Assembly: GCA_905478925.1 (NCBI GenBank)
Contig: CAJQKQ010000019.1
Coordinates: forward strand, 1-64,000
Direction: 5' to 3'
DNA: 64,000 bases
Origin: an uncultured Verrucomicrobiales bacterium
GTDB taxonomy: Bacteria > Verrucomicrobiota > Verrucomicrobiia > Verrucomicrobiales > Akkermansiaceae
The translations under genes were made by a program, and so were the position numbers. The notes beneath the pieces are model-generated. The model saw nothing but the letters and a program-made list of their open reading frames with translations, had not been told where the DNA came from and did not search any database. Of the stretch, positions 44,636 to 52,627 are shown piece after piece (within the stretch, counting starts at the first letter, position 1; every line of letters begins with the position of its first letter).

Positions 44636-46642
44636 TCAGTCGTCGCTGTCGAAAATGTTGTTCATGGAGGCGAAAAAGTTATCGAGGTCGTCGTCGGACA
44701 TTTCGACGTTCTGGATATCATCGAAGGTGGTGTGCTCGATGAACTTGTCGTCGAGTTCGGGGATGAAGGAGGATGGCTGACAGCCGGTTTTCTGTCCCCA
44801 CTTCATGCGGACGCTGCAGTAGGTGAGGGTGAGGTGCTCCTGGGCGCGGGTGATTCCGACGTAGAGGAGGCGACGTTCCTCGTCCTTGGTACCCTCGGCG
44901 ATAGAGCGGAAGTGGGGGAGATAGCCTTCCTCCAGGCCGACCAAATACACGATGGGAAATTCGAGGCCTTTGGAGGCGTGGAGGGTGATTAGGGTGGCGC
45001 CTTTCTTTTTATCTAGGTCGTCGTCTTCGCGGTCGGAGGCGAGGGCGGAATCGTCGAGGAAGGATTGTAGTTTTTTGCCTTTGGCGATGTGTTGCTTGAG
45101 AGAGTCGAGGACGGAGTGGATGGCTTCGCCGCGCTGCTGGCGCTCGGAGTCGGACTTGCAGCCACGTTCGATCCAGGGGAGGTATTCGATTTCCTTGAGG
45201 AGGTCGGAGAGGACTTCGGCTGGGTCGAGCTTTTCGAGGTCGATCTTGTTTTTTGCGCCGGAGATGAGGGCGACGAAAGTCTCGATGGAGTTGCGTGCTT
45301 TTGCGCCGAGAGTGGTGGTGAAGAATGGATCGCAGAGTGCTTGCCAAACCGACTGGCTTTTTTCTCGTGAGTGATCGGTGGCGAGGACGGCTGTGGCCTG
45401 GCCTATGCCACGATTGGGCGCATTGAGAACGCGGAGGAGGGGGACGTCGTTGTCCGGCGAGACGAGGAGGGCGACGTAGGCGAGGACGTCGCGAATCTCG
45501 CGGCGGTCGTAGAAGGATTGTGCACCGACCATGCGGTAGGGGATCTTGCGATCGCGGAGGGCGAGTTCGAGTTTGCGCGACTGGCCGTTGGTGCGGAAGA
45601 GTATCGCGAAGTGTTCCCACTCGCGGCCGTGTGCAGTTTTTTCTCCGAGGATCTCGTCGGCGATAAAGTCGGCCTCCTCGTCATCTCCAGGCATGGCGAC
45701 GATGCGGATGTTATCGCCATCGCCGCGGGTGGAGCGGAGGACTTTTTCGCGGCGACCGATGTTGTGCTTGATGAGGGAGTTCGCGGTGTGGAGGACGGCC
45801 TCGGTTGAGCGGTAGTTTTCCTCAAGGCGGATGATCTTGGGATCCGGGAAGAATCGCTCGAACTCGAGAATGTTTGCGACGTCGGCTCCACGCCAGCCGT
45901 AGATGGACTGATCGTCATCGCCGACGACGCAGACGTGGTAGGGAGCGCCGACGAGTTGCTGGAGGAGGCGCATCTGGAGGGAGTTGGTATCCTGGAACTC
46001 GTCGACGGTAACCCTTGTATATATTTTTCGGAAGTGGTCGCGGACGTCGGCGTGCTCTCGGAGAACTTGCTCGGCAAGGAGGAGGAGGTCATCGAAATCG
46101 ACGGCGTTCTGGGCTCGGAGTTCGTTCTGGTAGCCGACGGCGAGTTGGGCGAAGAAGTCGTCCTGGAGGTCGGCGACATCGATGCCCTTGTTCTTTGCCT
46201 TGGAAATTTCCGTGAGGACGGTTTCGGCTTTCACTTTTTCATCGGTGCCGCCTTTGCGGACGATGAGTTGCTTCATGATGCCGACCTGGTCTGAGTAGGC
46301 GCAGATCGAGAAGTTCTTCTTGTAGCCGAGCTTGTCGATGCCGCCGCGGAGGAGGCGGACGCAGAGGGAGTGGAAGGTGCAGACCGTCATTTGGTTGGCT
46401 GCTTTCTTCGAGACCATGCCGGCGATGCGCGCCTTCATCTCGGTGGCGGCCTTGTTGGTGAAGGTGACGGCGAGGATTTCGGAGGCGGGAAATTTCAGCT
46501 CCAGCATGTGGGCGATGCGGCAGGTGACGGTACGAGTTTTGCCTGTGCCGGCGCCGGCAAGGATCATGACGGGGCCGTCCTGTGCGGAGACGGCTTCGCG
46601 CTGGGCGTGGTTGAGGGATTCGAAAGCGAAGTCGTTGGCCAT
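44636..46642 (-). CDS. UvrD/Rep/PcrA-type superfamily I DNA helicase
   Basis: A 668-residue 3'-5' helicase. The motifs are in order: LNHAQREAV (Q motif), AGAGTGKT (Walker A, Lys35), VDEFQDTNSLQ (Walker B), GDDDQSIYGWRGA, LEENYRSTEAVL, FAILFRTNGQSR, TLHASKGLEFPIVYLVGLEEG and ITRAQEHLTLTYC. Overall length and the short C-terminal end are close to Rep or PcrA, so repair or replication restart is likely. It converges on the Mla operon; only 11 bases separate the stops. Confidence 0.93.
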   Translation of the reverse strand: MANDFAFESLNHAQREAVSAQDGPVMILAGAGTGKTRTVTCRIAHMLELKFPASEILAVTFTNKAATEMKARIAGMVSKKAANQMTVCTFHSLCVRLLRGGIDKLGYKKNFSICAYSDQVGIMKQLIVRKGGTDEKVKAETVLTEISKAKNKGIDVADLQDDFFAQLAVGYQNELRAQNAVDFDDLLLLAEQVLREHADVRDHFRKIYTRVTVDEFQDTNSLQMRLLQQLVGAPYHVCVVGDDDQSIYGWRGADVANILEFERFFPDPKIIRLEENYRSTEAVLHTANSLIKHNIGRREKVLRSTRGDGDNIRIVAMPGDDEEADFIADEILGEKTAHGREWEHFAILFRTNGQSRKLELALRDRKIPYRMVGAQSFYDRREIRDVLAYVALLVSPDNDVPLLRVLNAPNRGIGQATAVLATDHSREKSQSVWQALCDPFFTTTLGAKARNSIETFVALISGAKNKIDLEKLDPAEVLSDLLKEIEYLPWIERGCKSDSERQQRGEAIHSVLDSLKQHIAKGKKLQSFLDDSALASDREDDDLDKKKGATLITLHASKGLEFPIVYLVGLEEGYLPHFRSIAEGTKDEERRLLYVGITRAQEHLTLTYCSVRMKWGQKTGCQPSSFIPELDDKFIEHTTFDDIQNVEMSDDDLDNFFASMNNIFDSDD

Positions 46643-46730
46643 GGACGGGGGGACTCAATAGGGGTCGCGGCGCATTTGCAATTTCAACCCGCAAAGCGAC
46701 GCAAGAAATGCTTCAGCAGTTTGGAAAAGC

Positions 46731-46768
46731 AAAAGCCGCGCCTGCCGATGGGGCGGGCGCGGCTTTGT
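46731..46768. terminator. Bidirectional terminator
   Basis: AAAGCCGCGCC(T)GCC pairs with GGC(G)GGCGCGGCTTT around a GATG-type loop; T residues follow on both strands. On the minus strand it lies right after the hypothetical gene at 46782-47123. Confidence 0.75.
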
Positions 46769-46781
46769 GTGTTTGATGGAA

Positions 46782-47123
46782 TCAGGAAGCGAGCCTCAAT
46801 CCGGATGATTTGGGTTTGCGGATGCCCTTGCTACCACCTGTGGAGATGTAGCTGTCCACATCGACTGTGACGACATTGAGTCCCATGTAATAGATTTGGT
46901 GGAAGCTGGTGACGGATTCCTCACCCCAGGCTTCGCCAAGGTTTGCACGGAGGAGCTCGGCTTCCTTGCGACCGAGAAAGAGAAAGGCGGGCGTCCTTGC
47001 GACGTCGGAATTATCGTTGATGATACGGGCGACGGCGATCGAGTCCCAATTGCTGCCGAATTGATGGGCGGTGGGGCGTGAGAACAATTCAGGGAACGCG
47101 TGCTTGCTTACGATGGATGTCAT
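46782..47123 (-). CDS. Hypothetical protein, 113 residues
   Basis: Not recognised. The protein has an N-terminal part (TSIVSKHAFPELFSRPTAHQ), a charged helix (GRKEAELLRANLGEAWG), a hydrophobic YYMGLNVVTVDVDSYIS strand pair and a basic C-terminal tail (KGIRKPKSSGLRLAS). No signal peptide or membrane helix. It stands alone with its own terminator at 46731-46768, which supports its being expressed. Phage-like origin (small structural protein) is conceivable but without evidence. A 220-base upstream region separates it from trxB. Confidence 0.65.
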   Translation of the reverse strand: MTSIVSKHAFPELFSRPTAHQFGSNWDSIAVARIINDNSDVARTPAFLFLGRKEAELLRANLGEAWGEESVTSFHQIYYMGLNVVTVDVDSYISTGGSKGIRKPKSSGLRLAS

Positions 47124-47219
47124 TGGGTGTGTCAGGGTGGTGGGGTTTGGTGTTTTGTCGGGAAATTGGGTGTGCCAGCGAGATGATTAAACTTACTTGA
47201 TTTTCAAAGTTTGACGATT

Positions 47220-47231
47220 ACGTGATCACGT
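47220..47231. promoter_or_regulatory. Operator-like palindrome upstream of trxB
   Basis: ACGTGATCACGT is a perfect 12-base palindrome in the 221-base divergent region between the 113-residue gene and trxB. It may be a repressor or activator site. TTGACG lies just before it (47211-47216), but no good -10 box was found. Confidence 0.4.
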
Positions 47232-47344
47232 GAGTGATGTTTTTACCTGATATGCGGAGGAAATGTCGCTAGTTTTGAACCGGCTGTTGACTCCTGTCGC
47301 AGGCCGTCGGAATAATCAGAGGAATCAACGATCTCACAAACAAC

Positions 47345-48271
47345 ATGGAAAACGTCATCATCATCGGAACCGGCTGCGCCGGCTACACCGCCGCTATCTA
47401 CACAGCCCGCGCAAACCTGACCCCGCTGCTCCTTTCCGGAACCCAGCCGGGCGGGCAGCTCACGACAACCACGGAAGTGGAGAATTTCCCCGGTTTTCCC
47501 GAGGGAATCATGGGTCCGGACATGATGATGGCGATGCAGAAGCAGGCGGAGAAATTCGGTGCGCGCATTCAGTATGCAACGGTGGAGTCGATCTCGAAGG
47601 AGGATGACGGGATTTTCAAGGTCAAGATCGGCGAAGAAACGCTGGAGTCGAAAACAGTGATCATCGCCACCGGAGCCGCACCTCGCCACCTGGGCATGCC
47701 AAACGAGAAGGAACTCATCGGCCACGGGCTGACATCCTGCGCGACCTGCGACGGGGCTTTCTACCGCGATGTGCCGGTTGCGGTCATTGGCGGCGGTGAC
47801 AGCGCCTGCGAAGAGGCCAGTTTCCTGACACGCTTCGCGAGCAAGGTCTATCTCATTCACCGCCGCGACGAACTGCGCGCCTCCAAGATCATGGCAGACC
47901 GGGCGCTGGCGAATCCGAAAATCGAGCCTGTCTGGAACTCAGGTGTCACCGAGTATCTCACCGACGACAAAAGCGAGATGCGCGCGGTGAAACTGAAGAA
48001 TCTTGTGGACGGCTCCGAGAGTGAGCTGGATGTAGAGTGTGTATTCGTAGCCATCGGGCACGTTCCGAACAGCAGCTTCGTGAGCGGATTGGTCGATCTC
48101 GATGAGAACGGCTACATCCTGCAGACCCCAGGACGCACCTCGACGAAGACCTCAGGCCTTTTCGCAGCAGGCGATGTCGCGGATCATTTCTACCGCCAGG
48201 CGATCACGGCTGCAGGGCAGGGGTGTGCGGCGGCACTCGAGGCCGAGAGATATCTGGCGGATCACGAATGA
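47345..48271 (+). CDS. trxB: Thioredoxin-disulfide reductase
   Basis: TrxB reduces thioredoxin with NADPH. The 308-residue product has the redox pair Cys132-Cys135 (CATCDGAF), FAD-binding [16 protein letters not shown] near the start, NADPH-binding [15 protein letters not shown] and the C-terminal [24 protein letters not shown]. The first nucleotide loop reads GTGCAG where most TrxB have GSGPAG, so an extra Cys (residue 11) sits next to the FAD site. Otherwise the protein is ordinary. Confidence 0.95.
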   Translation: MENVIIIGTGCAGYTAAIYTARANLTPLLLSGTQPGGQLTTTTEVENFPGFPEGIMGPDMMMAMQKQAEKFGARIQYATVESISKEDDGIFKVKIGEETLESKTVIIATGAAPRHLGMPNEKELIGHGLTSCATCDGAFYRDVPVAVIGGGDSACEEASFLTRFASKVYLIHRRDELRASKIMADRALANPKIEPVWNSGVTEYLTDDKSEMRAVKLKNLVDGSESELDVECVFVAIGHVPNSSFVSGLVDLDENGYILQTPGRTSTKTSGLFAAGDVADHFYRQAITAAGQGCAAALEAERYLADHE

Positions 48272-48278
48272 GGATCGC

Positions 48279-48401
48279 TCATTCAAAGAGCGCTTCGAGC
48301 TTTTCGGTGATCTCGGAGCCTGCCTTCGCGTAGGATTCGTCAGCGGCTTTCGTGTTGCCGGCGAGTTCTAGGTGGATTCCGTCGAAAGGGTTGCGGCCAT
48401 T
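48279..48401 (-). pseudogene. Orphan C-terminal coding fragment
   Basis: A minus-strand frame reads NGRNPFDGIHLELAGNTKAA, then DESYAKAGSEITEKLEALFE, and ends at 48279-48281, directly after the trxB stop. A stop codon lies immediately upstream and no start codon is present, so it cannot be a complete gene. It looks like the tail of a helical protein. The family is not recognised. Confidence 0.4.
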
Positions 48402-48468
48402 TCATTTTTTAATGGCATGGGAGAAGCTGGTTTCTCCGTGAGTCTGCCAGGGACTGGAAGCGGTCTCT

Positions 48469-48963
48469 TCAGGCTCGACTGCTCCCGCCTTTCAATACCT
48501 TAAAAACCTGCGGTGGAACGTAGCGTTTCACTGTTTCCTCCCAGCCTTCCGGGCCGGTGAGGGATTTGATCATACTGGAGGAAAGCTCAGCGATGTCGCG
48601 TGGGGGCATGAGGAATACCGTGGTGATCTCGGGTGCCATGTCTGCGTTGATGTGGCGCATGACGCGCTCGTATTCGTAATCGTTGGGTGAGCGGATGCCG
48701 CGCAGGACGTAGGCTGCTCCCATCTTTTTCGCGTAATCGACGAGGTAGCGGTTATCAAAATGGGCGACATCGAGGCGGTCGCTTTTCGGCACGGAGGCGC
48801 GGAGCATTTCGAGTCGTTCTTCGAGGGAATAGGAATAGGATTTCGCGGGGTTGCTGCCGATGGCAACGATGAGCCGGTCGAACATTTCCAGGCCGCGCTC
48901 GATCATCCAGAGATGGCCGTTGGTCGGTGGATCGAAGGAGCCTGCATAAACTGCGATTCGCAT
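48469..48963 (-). CDS. coaD: Phosphopantetheine adenylyltransferase
   Basis: CoaD makes dephospho-CoA from ATP and 4'-phosphopantetheine, the fourth step of CoA synthesis. The 164-residue product has [19 protein letters not shown] with the nucleotidyltransferase TNGH motif (about 14-17), [22 protein letters not shown] and a C-terminal [23 protein letters not shown] (family ISSxxVKxxxxxGxxxxxxVP). Length is normal. thiD lies upstream on the same strand, with 33 bases between. Confidence 0.95.
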   Translation of the reverse strand: MRIAVYAGSFDPPTNGHLWMIERGLEMFDRLIVAIGSNPAKSYSYSLEERLEMLRASVPKSDRLDVAHFDNRYLVDYAKKMGAAYVLRGIRSPNDYEYERVMRHINADMAPEITTVFLMPPRDIAELSSSMIKSLTGPEGWEETVKRYVPPQVFKVLKGGSSRA

Positions 48964-48996
48964 AAGACGGAAAGCCTAAACCCTAAAATTGAAACT

Positions 48997-49794
48997 CTAA
49001 ACCCTAAATGTGCCTTGGTTGAGGGCGTGGAGGGTTTGGCCACTCGGACTTAGGAAGGAGTAGGAGGAGCCCAGGCAATTGTTGAGGTAATCTTTTGCGA
49101 TCGCGATGGAATCCGTGAGGTTCTTGCCGAGAGCCAATCCGGATGCGACGGCAGCGGCCAGGGTGCAGCCGGTGCCGTGGGATGCCGGCGTGTTGAGGCG
49201 CGGTGAGGTGTAGCGGTGGAGATTGTCGTTTTCGAAAAGCAAATCCGTGCAGGCGGCTTCCCCGAGGTGCCCGCCTTTGAGCAAGACGGCGCATCCGTAT
49301 GCCCCGGAAAGTTCGCGGGCGGCGGCTTCCATTTCCGTAAGGGAGCGAATCTTTTTTTCTAATAGGGTTTCGGCCTCGGGCAGGTTCGGCGTGATGACGT
49401 GGGCGAGGGGCAGAAGTTCGGAGTTGTAGGCTGTCACAGCCTCCGGCTCAAGCAGGCTTGTCCCGGTGGAGGCGACCATAACCGGATCGATCACGAGCTT
49501 GATTTCCGGATGATCACGGAAAACAGCGGCGACGCGGCGAACGTGTTCCGCAGAGCCGAGCATGCCGGTTTTCACCACGCTGAGTGGGAAGGAAGCGAGC
49601 ATCAGCCGGATCTGATCTTCGACCATCGAGGGATCGACGGGGTCGATCCTGCGGACAGTGTGTGCTGTTTCTGAAACGATGCATGTCACCGCCGTGAGAC
49701 CGTGGAGGCCGAAGTGTTGGAATGTCTTGAGATCCGCCTGCAGGCCGGCACCCGACGAACAGTCGGAGCCTGCTACGGTCATGACCGGTTTCAT
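48997..49794 (-). CDS. thiD: Hydroxymethylpyrimidine/phosphomethylpyrimidine kinase
   Basis: ThiD phosphorylates the pyrimidine precursor of thiamine twice. The 265-residue product begins MKPVMTVAGSDCSSGAGLQA and has DLKTFQHFGLHGLTAVTCI, VIDPVMVASTGTSLL, ITPNLPEAETLL and the C-terminal HGTGCTLAAAVASGLALG anion hole. Start 49794 is favoured over 49824, since the extra residues (MPPTSNNDPA) show no similarity. No TPP riboswitch is seen in the 71-base divergent gap before apaG. Confidence 0.95.
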   Translation of the reverse strand: MKPVMTVAGSDCSSGAGLQADLKTFQHFGLHGLTAVTCIVSETAHTVRRIDPVDPSMVEDQIRLMLASFPLSVVKTGMLGSAEHVRRVAAVFRDHPEIKLVIDPVMVASTGTSLLEPEAVTAYNSELLPLAHVITPNLPEAETLLEKKIRSLTEMEAAARELSGAYGCAVLLKGGHLGEAACTDLLFENDNLHRYTSPRLNTPASHGTGCTLAAAVASGLALGKNLTDSIAIAKDYLNNCLGSSYSFLSPSGQTLHALNQGTFRV

Positions 49795-49865
49795 GGCCGG
49801 GTCGTTGTTGCTTGTCGGTGGCATTGCTTCTTGATTCTTTCGCGCTCCCTTTTAATTCTCGCCGC

Positions 49866-50249
49866 ATGCCGAAAGACATCAAGGAATTTGAAGGCCTGCG
49901 TGTCAAAATCGATGATGTTATCTACATGCCGAGCCTGGACGCCCCTCCCGATAGGCCGCATCCGTTCGTCTATTTCATCTCGATTTTCAACGATTCCCCC
50001 TTGCCGGTTACGATACGCGGCAGGAAATGGGTGGTGGTCGAGGACGGCGGTGAGACGACGGTTGTCGAGGGTGACGGTGTCGTCGGCCAGCAGCCGGTAA
50101 TCGCTGCGGGTGAACATTTCTCCTACAACAGCTATCACGTGGTCGGAAAAGCGGCCGGTGTTTCCGGGGCCTTCTTCGGGGAGACGGCGGCGGGCTGGAT
50201 TTTTACCAGGATCCCTAATTTCCGGCTGGAGATCCCCGGTTGGGCGTGA
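49866..50249 (+). CDS. ApaG-domain protein
   Basis: A 127-residue protein with an ApaG (DUF525) fold: PFVYFISIFNDSPLPVTIRG, RKWVVVEDGGETTVVEGDGV, VGQQPVIAAGEHFSYNS and an FFGETAAGWIF end. ApaG domains occur alone or in F-box proteins, and their role is not well defined; a link to Ap4A or Mg/Co tolerance is reported for E. coli. The start at 49866 (MPKDIKEFEGL) is preferred over 49812, which lies near thiD. Confidence 0.85.
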   Translation: MPKDIKEFEGLRVKIDDVIYMPSLDAPPDRPHPFVYFISIFNDSPLPVTIRGRKWVVVEDGGETTVVEGDGVVGQQPVIAAGEHFSYNSYHVVGKAAGVSGAFFGETAAGWIFTRIPNFRLEIPGWA

Positions 50250-50402
50250 CTCCGCTTCTTGGATCGAATTTTTCAACGCAAAGCCGCTGAGGTCGCAAAA
50301 GCTCGCGGAGCTGGGCTTGTGTGGGGAAAACGTGCCTCCACGGCCGGTGGAAAATGAGATTCGGATTTTGAGATGATGATACCTCTGTTCTTTCGGGATA
50401 CA

Positions 50403-50437
50403 AAAAGGGGCTCCCCGATACGGAGAGCCCCTTTATT
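50403..50437 (-). terminator. Terminator of the RRM-protein gene
   Basis: Read on the minus strand, AAAGGGGCTCTCCGTATCGG and GGAGCCCC form a GC-rich hairpin followed by TTTTTG. It lies 22 bases after the stop at 50459. The plus strand also has a short T run, so it may act both ways. Confidence 0.8.
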
Positions 50438-50458
50438 GTAATTATTCAGGAGAAAAGA

Positions 50459-51553
50459 TCAGGCGTTTGGCTGTTCCTTTTTCTCTTCCGGGGCGTCTAC
50501 CTCAGCGGCTTCTACCTCAGCGGTTTCTACCTCAGCGGCTTCTACCTCAGCGGTTTCTACCTCAGCGGTTTCTACCTCAGCAGTTTCTACCTCAGGGGAA
50601 AACTCCTCGGTGGGAATTTCCGCGTGGGGTTCCTCGGTGGCAACCTCGGCTGCGGGCTCTTCGGCCTTCGAATCGTCGATGAGGTCGAGAACCTCTTCAT
50701 TGGCCGGATTGATCGGAGCGACGGGAGGAAGCTCGTTGTTCTGGCGTTCGTTGGTGCCTTGCTCTTTTTCGGCCTCCTCGTGGTCCTTGGATTTCGCTCC
50801 GGAGACCGTGAGTTGGCGCCCCATGAAGAACTGGTCGTGGAGAACCTCGACGGTGCGCTTCGCTTCGTCGATGTCGATCATCTCAATGAAGCCGTAGCCT
50901 TTCGAGCGGTGAGTGGTGCGGTTGTAGACGACCTCCACGTGACGAACGGCTCCGACTCCCTTGAACAGTTCCTCGAGATCGCTCTCGGTGGTGTCGTAGG
51001 AGAGGTTGCCGATATAGACGCGGCGGTTCTCAACGGTGGACGGATCGCCTCCGCGTGGGCCGCCGGAATTGCGTTCCTTGCGCTTGCCGCGGCGTGGGGA
51101 TTCGCCTCTTTCGGAGGAATCCGTTTGCTCGGGGCGTGAGTCGCGGTTGTCGGGGCGTGAGTCGCGGTTGCCGGAGCGTGAGTCGCGGTTCTCGGAGCGT
51201 GCGTCGCGGGTTTTGGTGCGGCGCGGCTCGCGGGTTTTCTTGCCCTCGGTGGTATCCGGACGGCGCTCGGGGCGTGGCGGACGGACAGGTTCTTTGTAGA
51301 GGCCGATGGACTTCAGCAGCTTCTGCCACCAAGAGAGCTGGACGGGAGTGGGCATCGGGCGGCGCTGTGGCTTTCCGGAACCCTGGCGACCGCTGTGGCC
51401 ACCTTCGCGTTTTCCTCCGCCGGATTGGCGGCCATCGGATCTGTTGCGATCTGAGTTATTGTTATTGTTGTTGTTTCGGCGGTTTTGCCCTCCGCGTGAG
51501 CGGCGGCGACGGCTATCTCCCGATGAGCGGGAGTTCTGTGTTTCAGTTGACAT
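50459..51553 (-). CDS. RNA-binding protein with one RRM and repetitive tails
   Basis: A 364-residue protein with a single RNA recognition motif at about 178-255: RNP2 RVYIGNLSY and RNP1 KGYGFIEM are intact. The N-terminus is basic and low-complexity (Arg/Gly/Asn; an Asn run near 27-33; then a seven-residue RDSRxxN repeat at about 116-142). The C-terminus is acidic, with a VExAE repeat encoded by seven 15-base units. Small single-RRM proteins of bacteria are often cold-induced; this one is far longer because of the tails. Such opposed-charge tails could support condensates, which is only inference. Confidence 0.9.
   Translation of the reverse strand: MSTETQNSRSSGDSRRRRSRGGQNRRNNNNNNNSDRNRSDGRQSGGGKREGGHSGRQGSGKPQRRPMPTPVQLSWWQKLLKSIGLYKEPVRPPRPERRPDTTEGKKTREPRRTKTRDARSENRDSRSGNRDSRPDNRDSRPEQTDSSERGESPRRGKRKERNSGGPRGGDPSTVENRRVYIGNLSYDTTESDLEELFKGVGAVRHVEVVYNRTTHRSKGYGFIEMIDIDEAKRTVEVLHDQFFMGRQLTVSGAKSKDHEEAEKEQGTNERQNNELPPVAPINPANEEVLDLIDDSKAEEPAAEVATEEPHAEIPTEEFSPEVETAEVETAEVETAEVEAAEVETAEVEAAEVDAPEEKKEQPNA
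50496..50600. repeat. Seven tandem 15-base repeats in the RRM-protein gene
   Basis: TCTACCTCAGCGGYT and close variants occur seven times without gaps. On the minus strand they encode VETAE/VEAAE units. Because 15 is a multiple of three, a change in copy number would keep the frame. Confidence 0.9.
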
Positions 51554-52086
51554 GTTTTCGCATGGGTCAGTGTTTTACGGACGGCCCGGCGCGGCGGGCA
51601 TGAATGCCCGGCGGTGCAGGAACGGACCTGCGAGCTATCGGTGCGGCTGCCGGCCACCAGCGTTCTGGTGCTGGGCCAAACCCCCGCAACCGTTGCGGGA
51701 AGAGGTCTGAAAAGGCCGGATGCCGACGATCTGCGCCGCCGTCCGTGAGTCAGGTTGTTCCGGATTTCCTGGCCAGCCCTAAAGATCCGAGTTTCCGGAA
51801 GAAAAACGAATGTTTGGAGAAAAAGGGTGCCGGATGCGGACATCAGAGGTTAGGGAACTCCTGCTCGGGCGGGAACGTAGGCGGGTTGGGGAGTTTGGCA
51901 AGAGTTAAGCGCAATCCGAGGGAAACCCCTCATTTCGTCCTTCGAATCGGACACCGGGTATTCTCCCCGCCTAGATATCAGGAAACCACGTATTCCACGA
52001 TATCTCAGGTATCCAAGATGTGAAGAATTTCGAAATGAATCTGTAATATACTGAAAATCAGAGTCTTGTGAGAAATGGTTGTTCGT
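51554..52086. other. Gene-poor region upstream of the RRM-protein gene
   Basis: About 530 bases without a supported gene. On the minus strand the first 200 bases before the RRM start are GC-rich and contain hairpins such as GGGCATTCATGCCC and CCCGCAAC-C-GTTGCGGG, which suggests a structured 5' leader. The rest (about 51760-52086) is AT-richer and shows nothing clear. Confidence 0.45.
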
Positions 52087-52343
52087 GGGTGTGATTTTTA
52101 TGGGTGTATTCGCCTGATGCAGCCCAAGCCATTCAATCATGGTAGGGCTGATCCGGTTCGGTCAGCCCTGATCAAAAACGCAAGCGCCGTATTTCCGGAA
52201 AGGGAGTGAATCCACGGCAAGACACGGCATTTCCCCCGGGATCTCACTTCCGTGTAGGTGAGGCGGGTTGCTAGATTTTTAAAGTGGGCTGACCGAGCCG
52301 GATCAGCCCTACCGTGTGACAAACACCGATAATAATCACACCC
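52087..52343. mobile_element. MITE-like element, copy A
   Basis: A 257-base unit bounded by inverted repeats of about 21 bases (left GGGTGTGATTTTTATGGGTG, right end reading inward GGGTGTGATTATTATCGGTG). Inside, GGTAGGGCTGATCCGG (52141-52156) and its perfect complement (52298-52313) form a second inverted repeat. A second copy lies at 62359-62606 in the same orientation, about nine bases in ten identical by eye. TGTTCG occurs just outside both ends and may be part of a target duplication. It has no transposase gene, though one minus-strand frame is open in both copies. It lies between damaged genes. Confidence 0.65.
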
Positions 52344-52388
52344 GCTGTTCGCACACAGCTGACGGAACGAGAAACGATATCCAGCGGG

Positions 52389-52627
52389 GTGACAGAACAC
52401 TCTGTTCTGCCAAGAAAATCTAAATCTGCGAATACACCGATGGCTCGATCCCATATCCCCGAGGCACTGGTGAACCTAACGCAAGCAATTGATGCGAGTA
52501 GCGAACTGAGATCATGGTTGGTGGGCATGAAGGGCAGAATGAGGAAATCATCAAGGCAGTTTTTTCACTCGCTCAGCCGGAAATTTATCGAGCCGTGCTG
52601 AACACATTGGAGGAAGAAAAGCGGTGA
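52389..52627 (+). pseudogene. Small gene with a probable one-base frameshift
   Basis: From a GTG at 52389 (or ATG 52440) one frame reads MARSHIPEALVNLTQAIDAS and SELRSWL; near 52515-52525 the coding sense moves to the next frame, HEGQNEEIIKAVFSLAQPEI, then YRAVLNTLEEEKR and stop at 52625-52627. Joined, it would be a 65-80-residue amphipathic helical protein. In the unshifted frame the product ends in unrelated sequence. Its 3' end runs opposite the truncated archaemetzincin gene. Family not recognised. Confidence 0.45.

Noticed and set aside
48971..49010. Telomere-like TTTAGGG repeats as eukaryotic contamination
   Set aside because: Only two degenerate copies, set between ordinary bacterial genes.
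51313..51843. 176-residue minus-strand frame upstream of and overlapping the RRM gene
   Set aside because: Shifted reading of the RRM gene and its leader; no family features.
52271..52528. Minus-strand frames running out of MITE-like copy A
   Set aside because: They arise from the repeat; similar open reading in copy B is noted in the findings but is not enough to call a gene.
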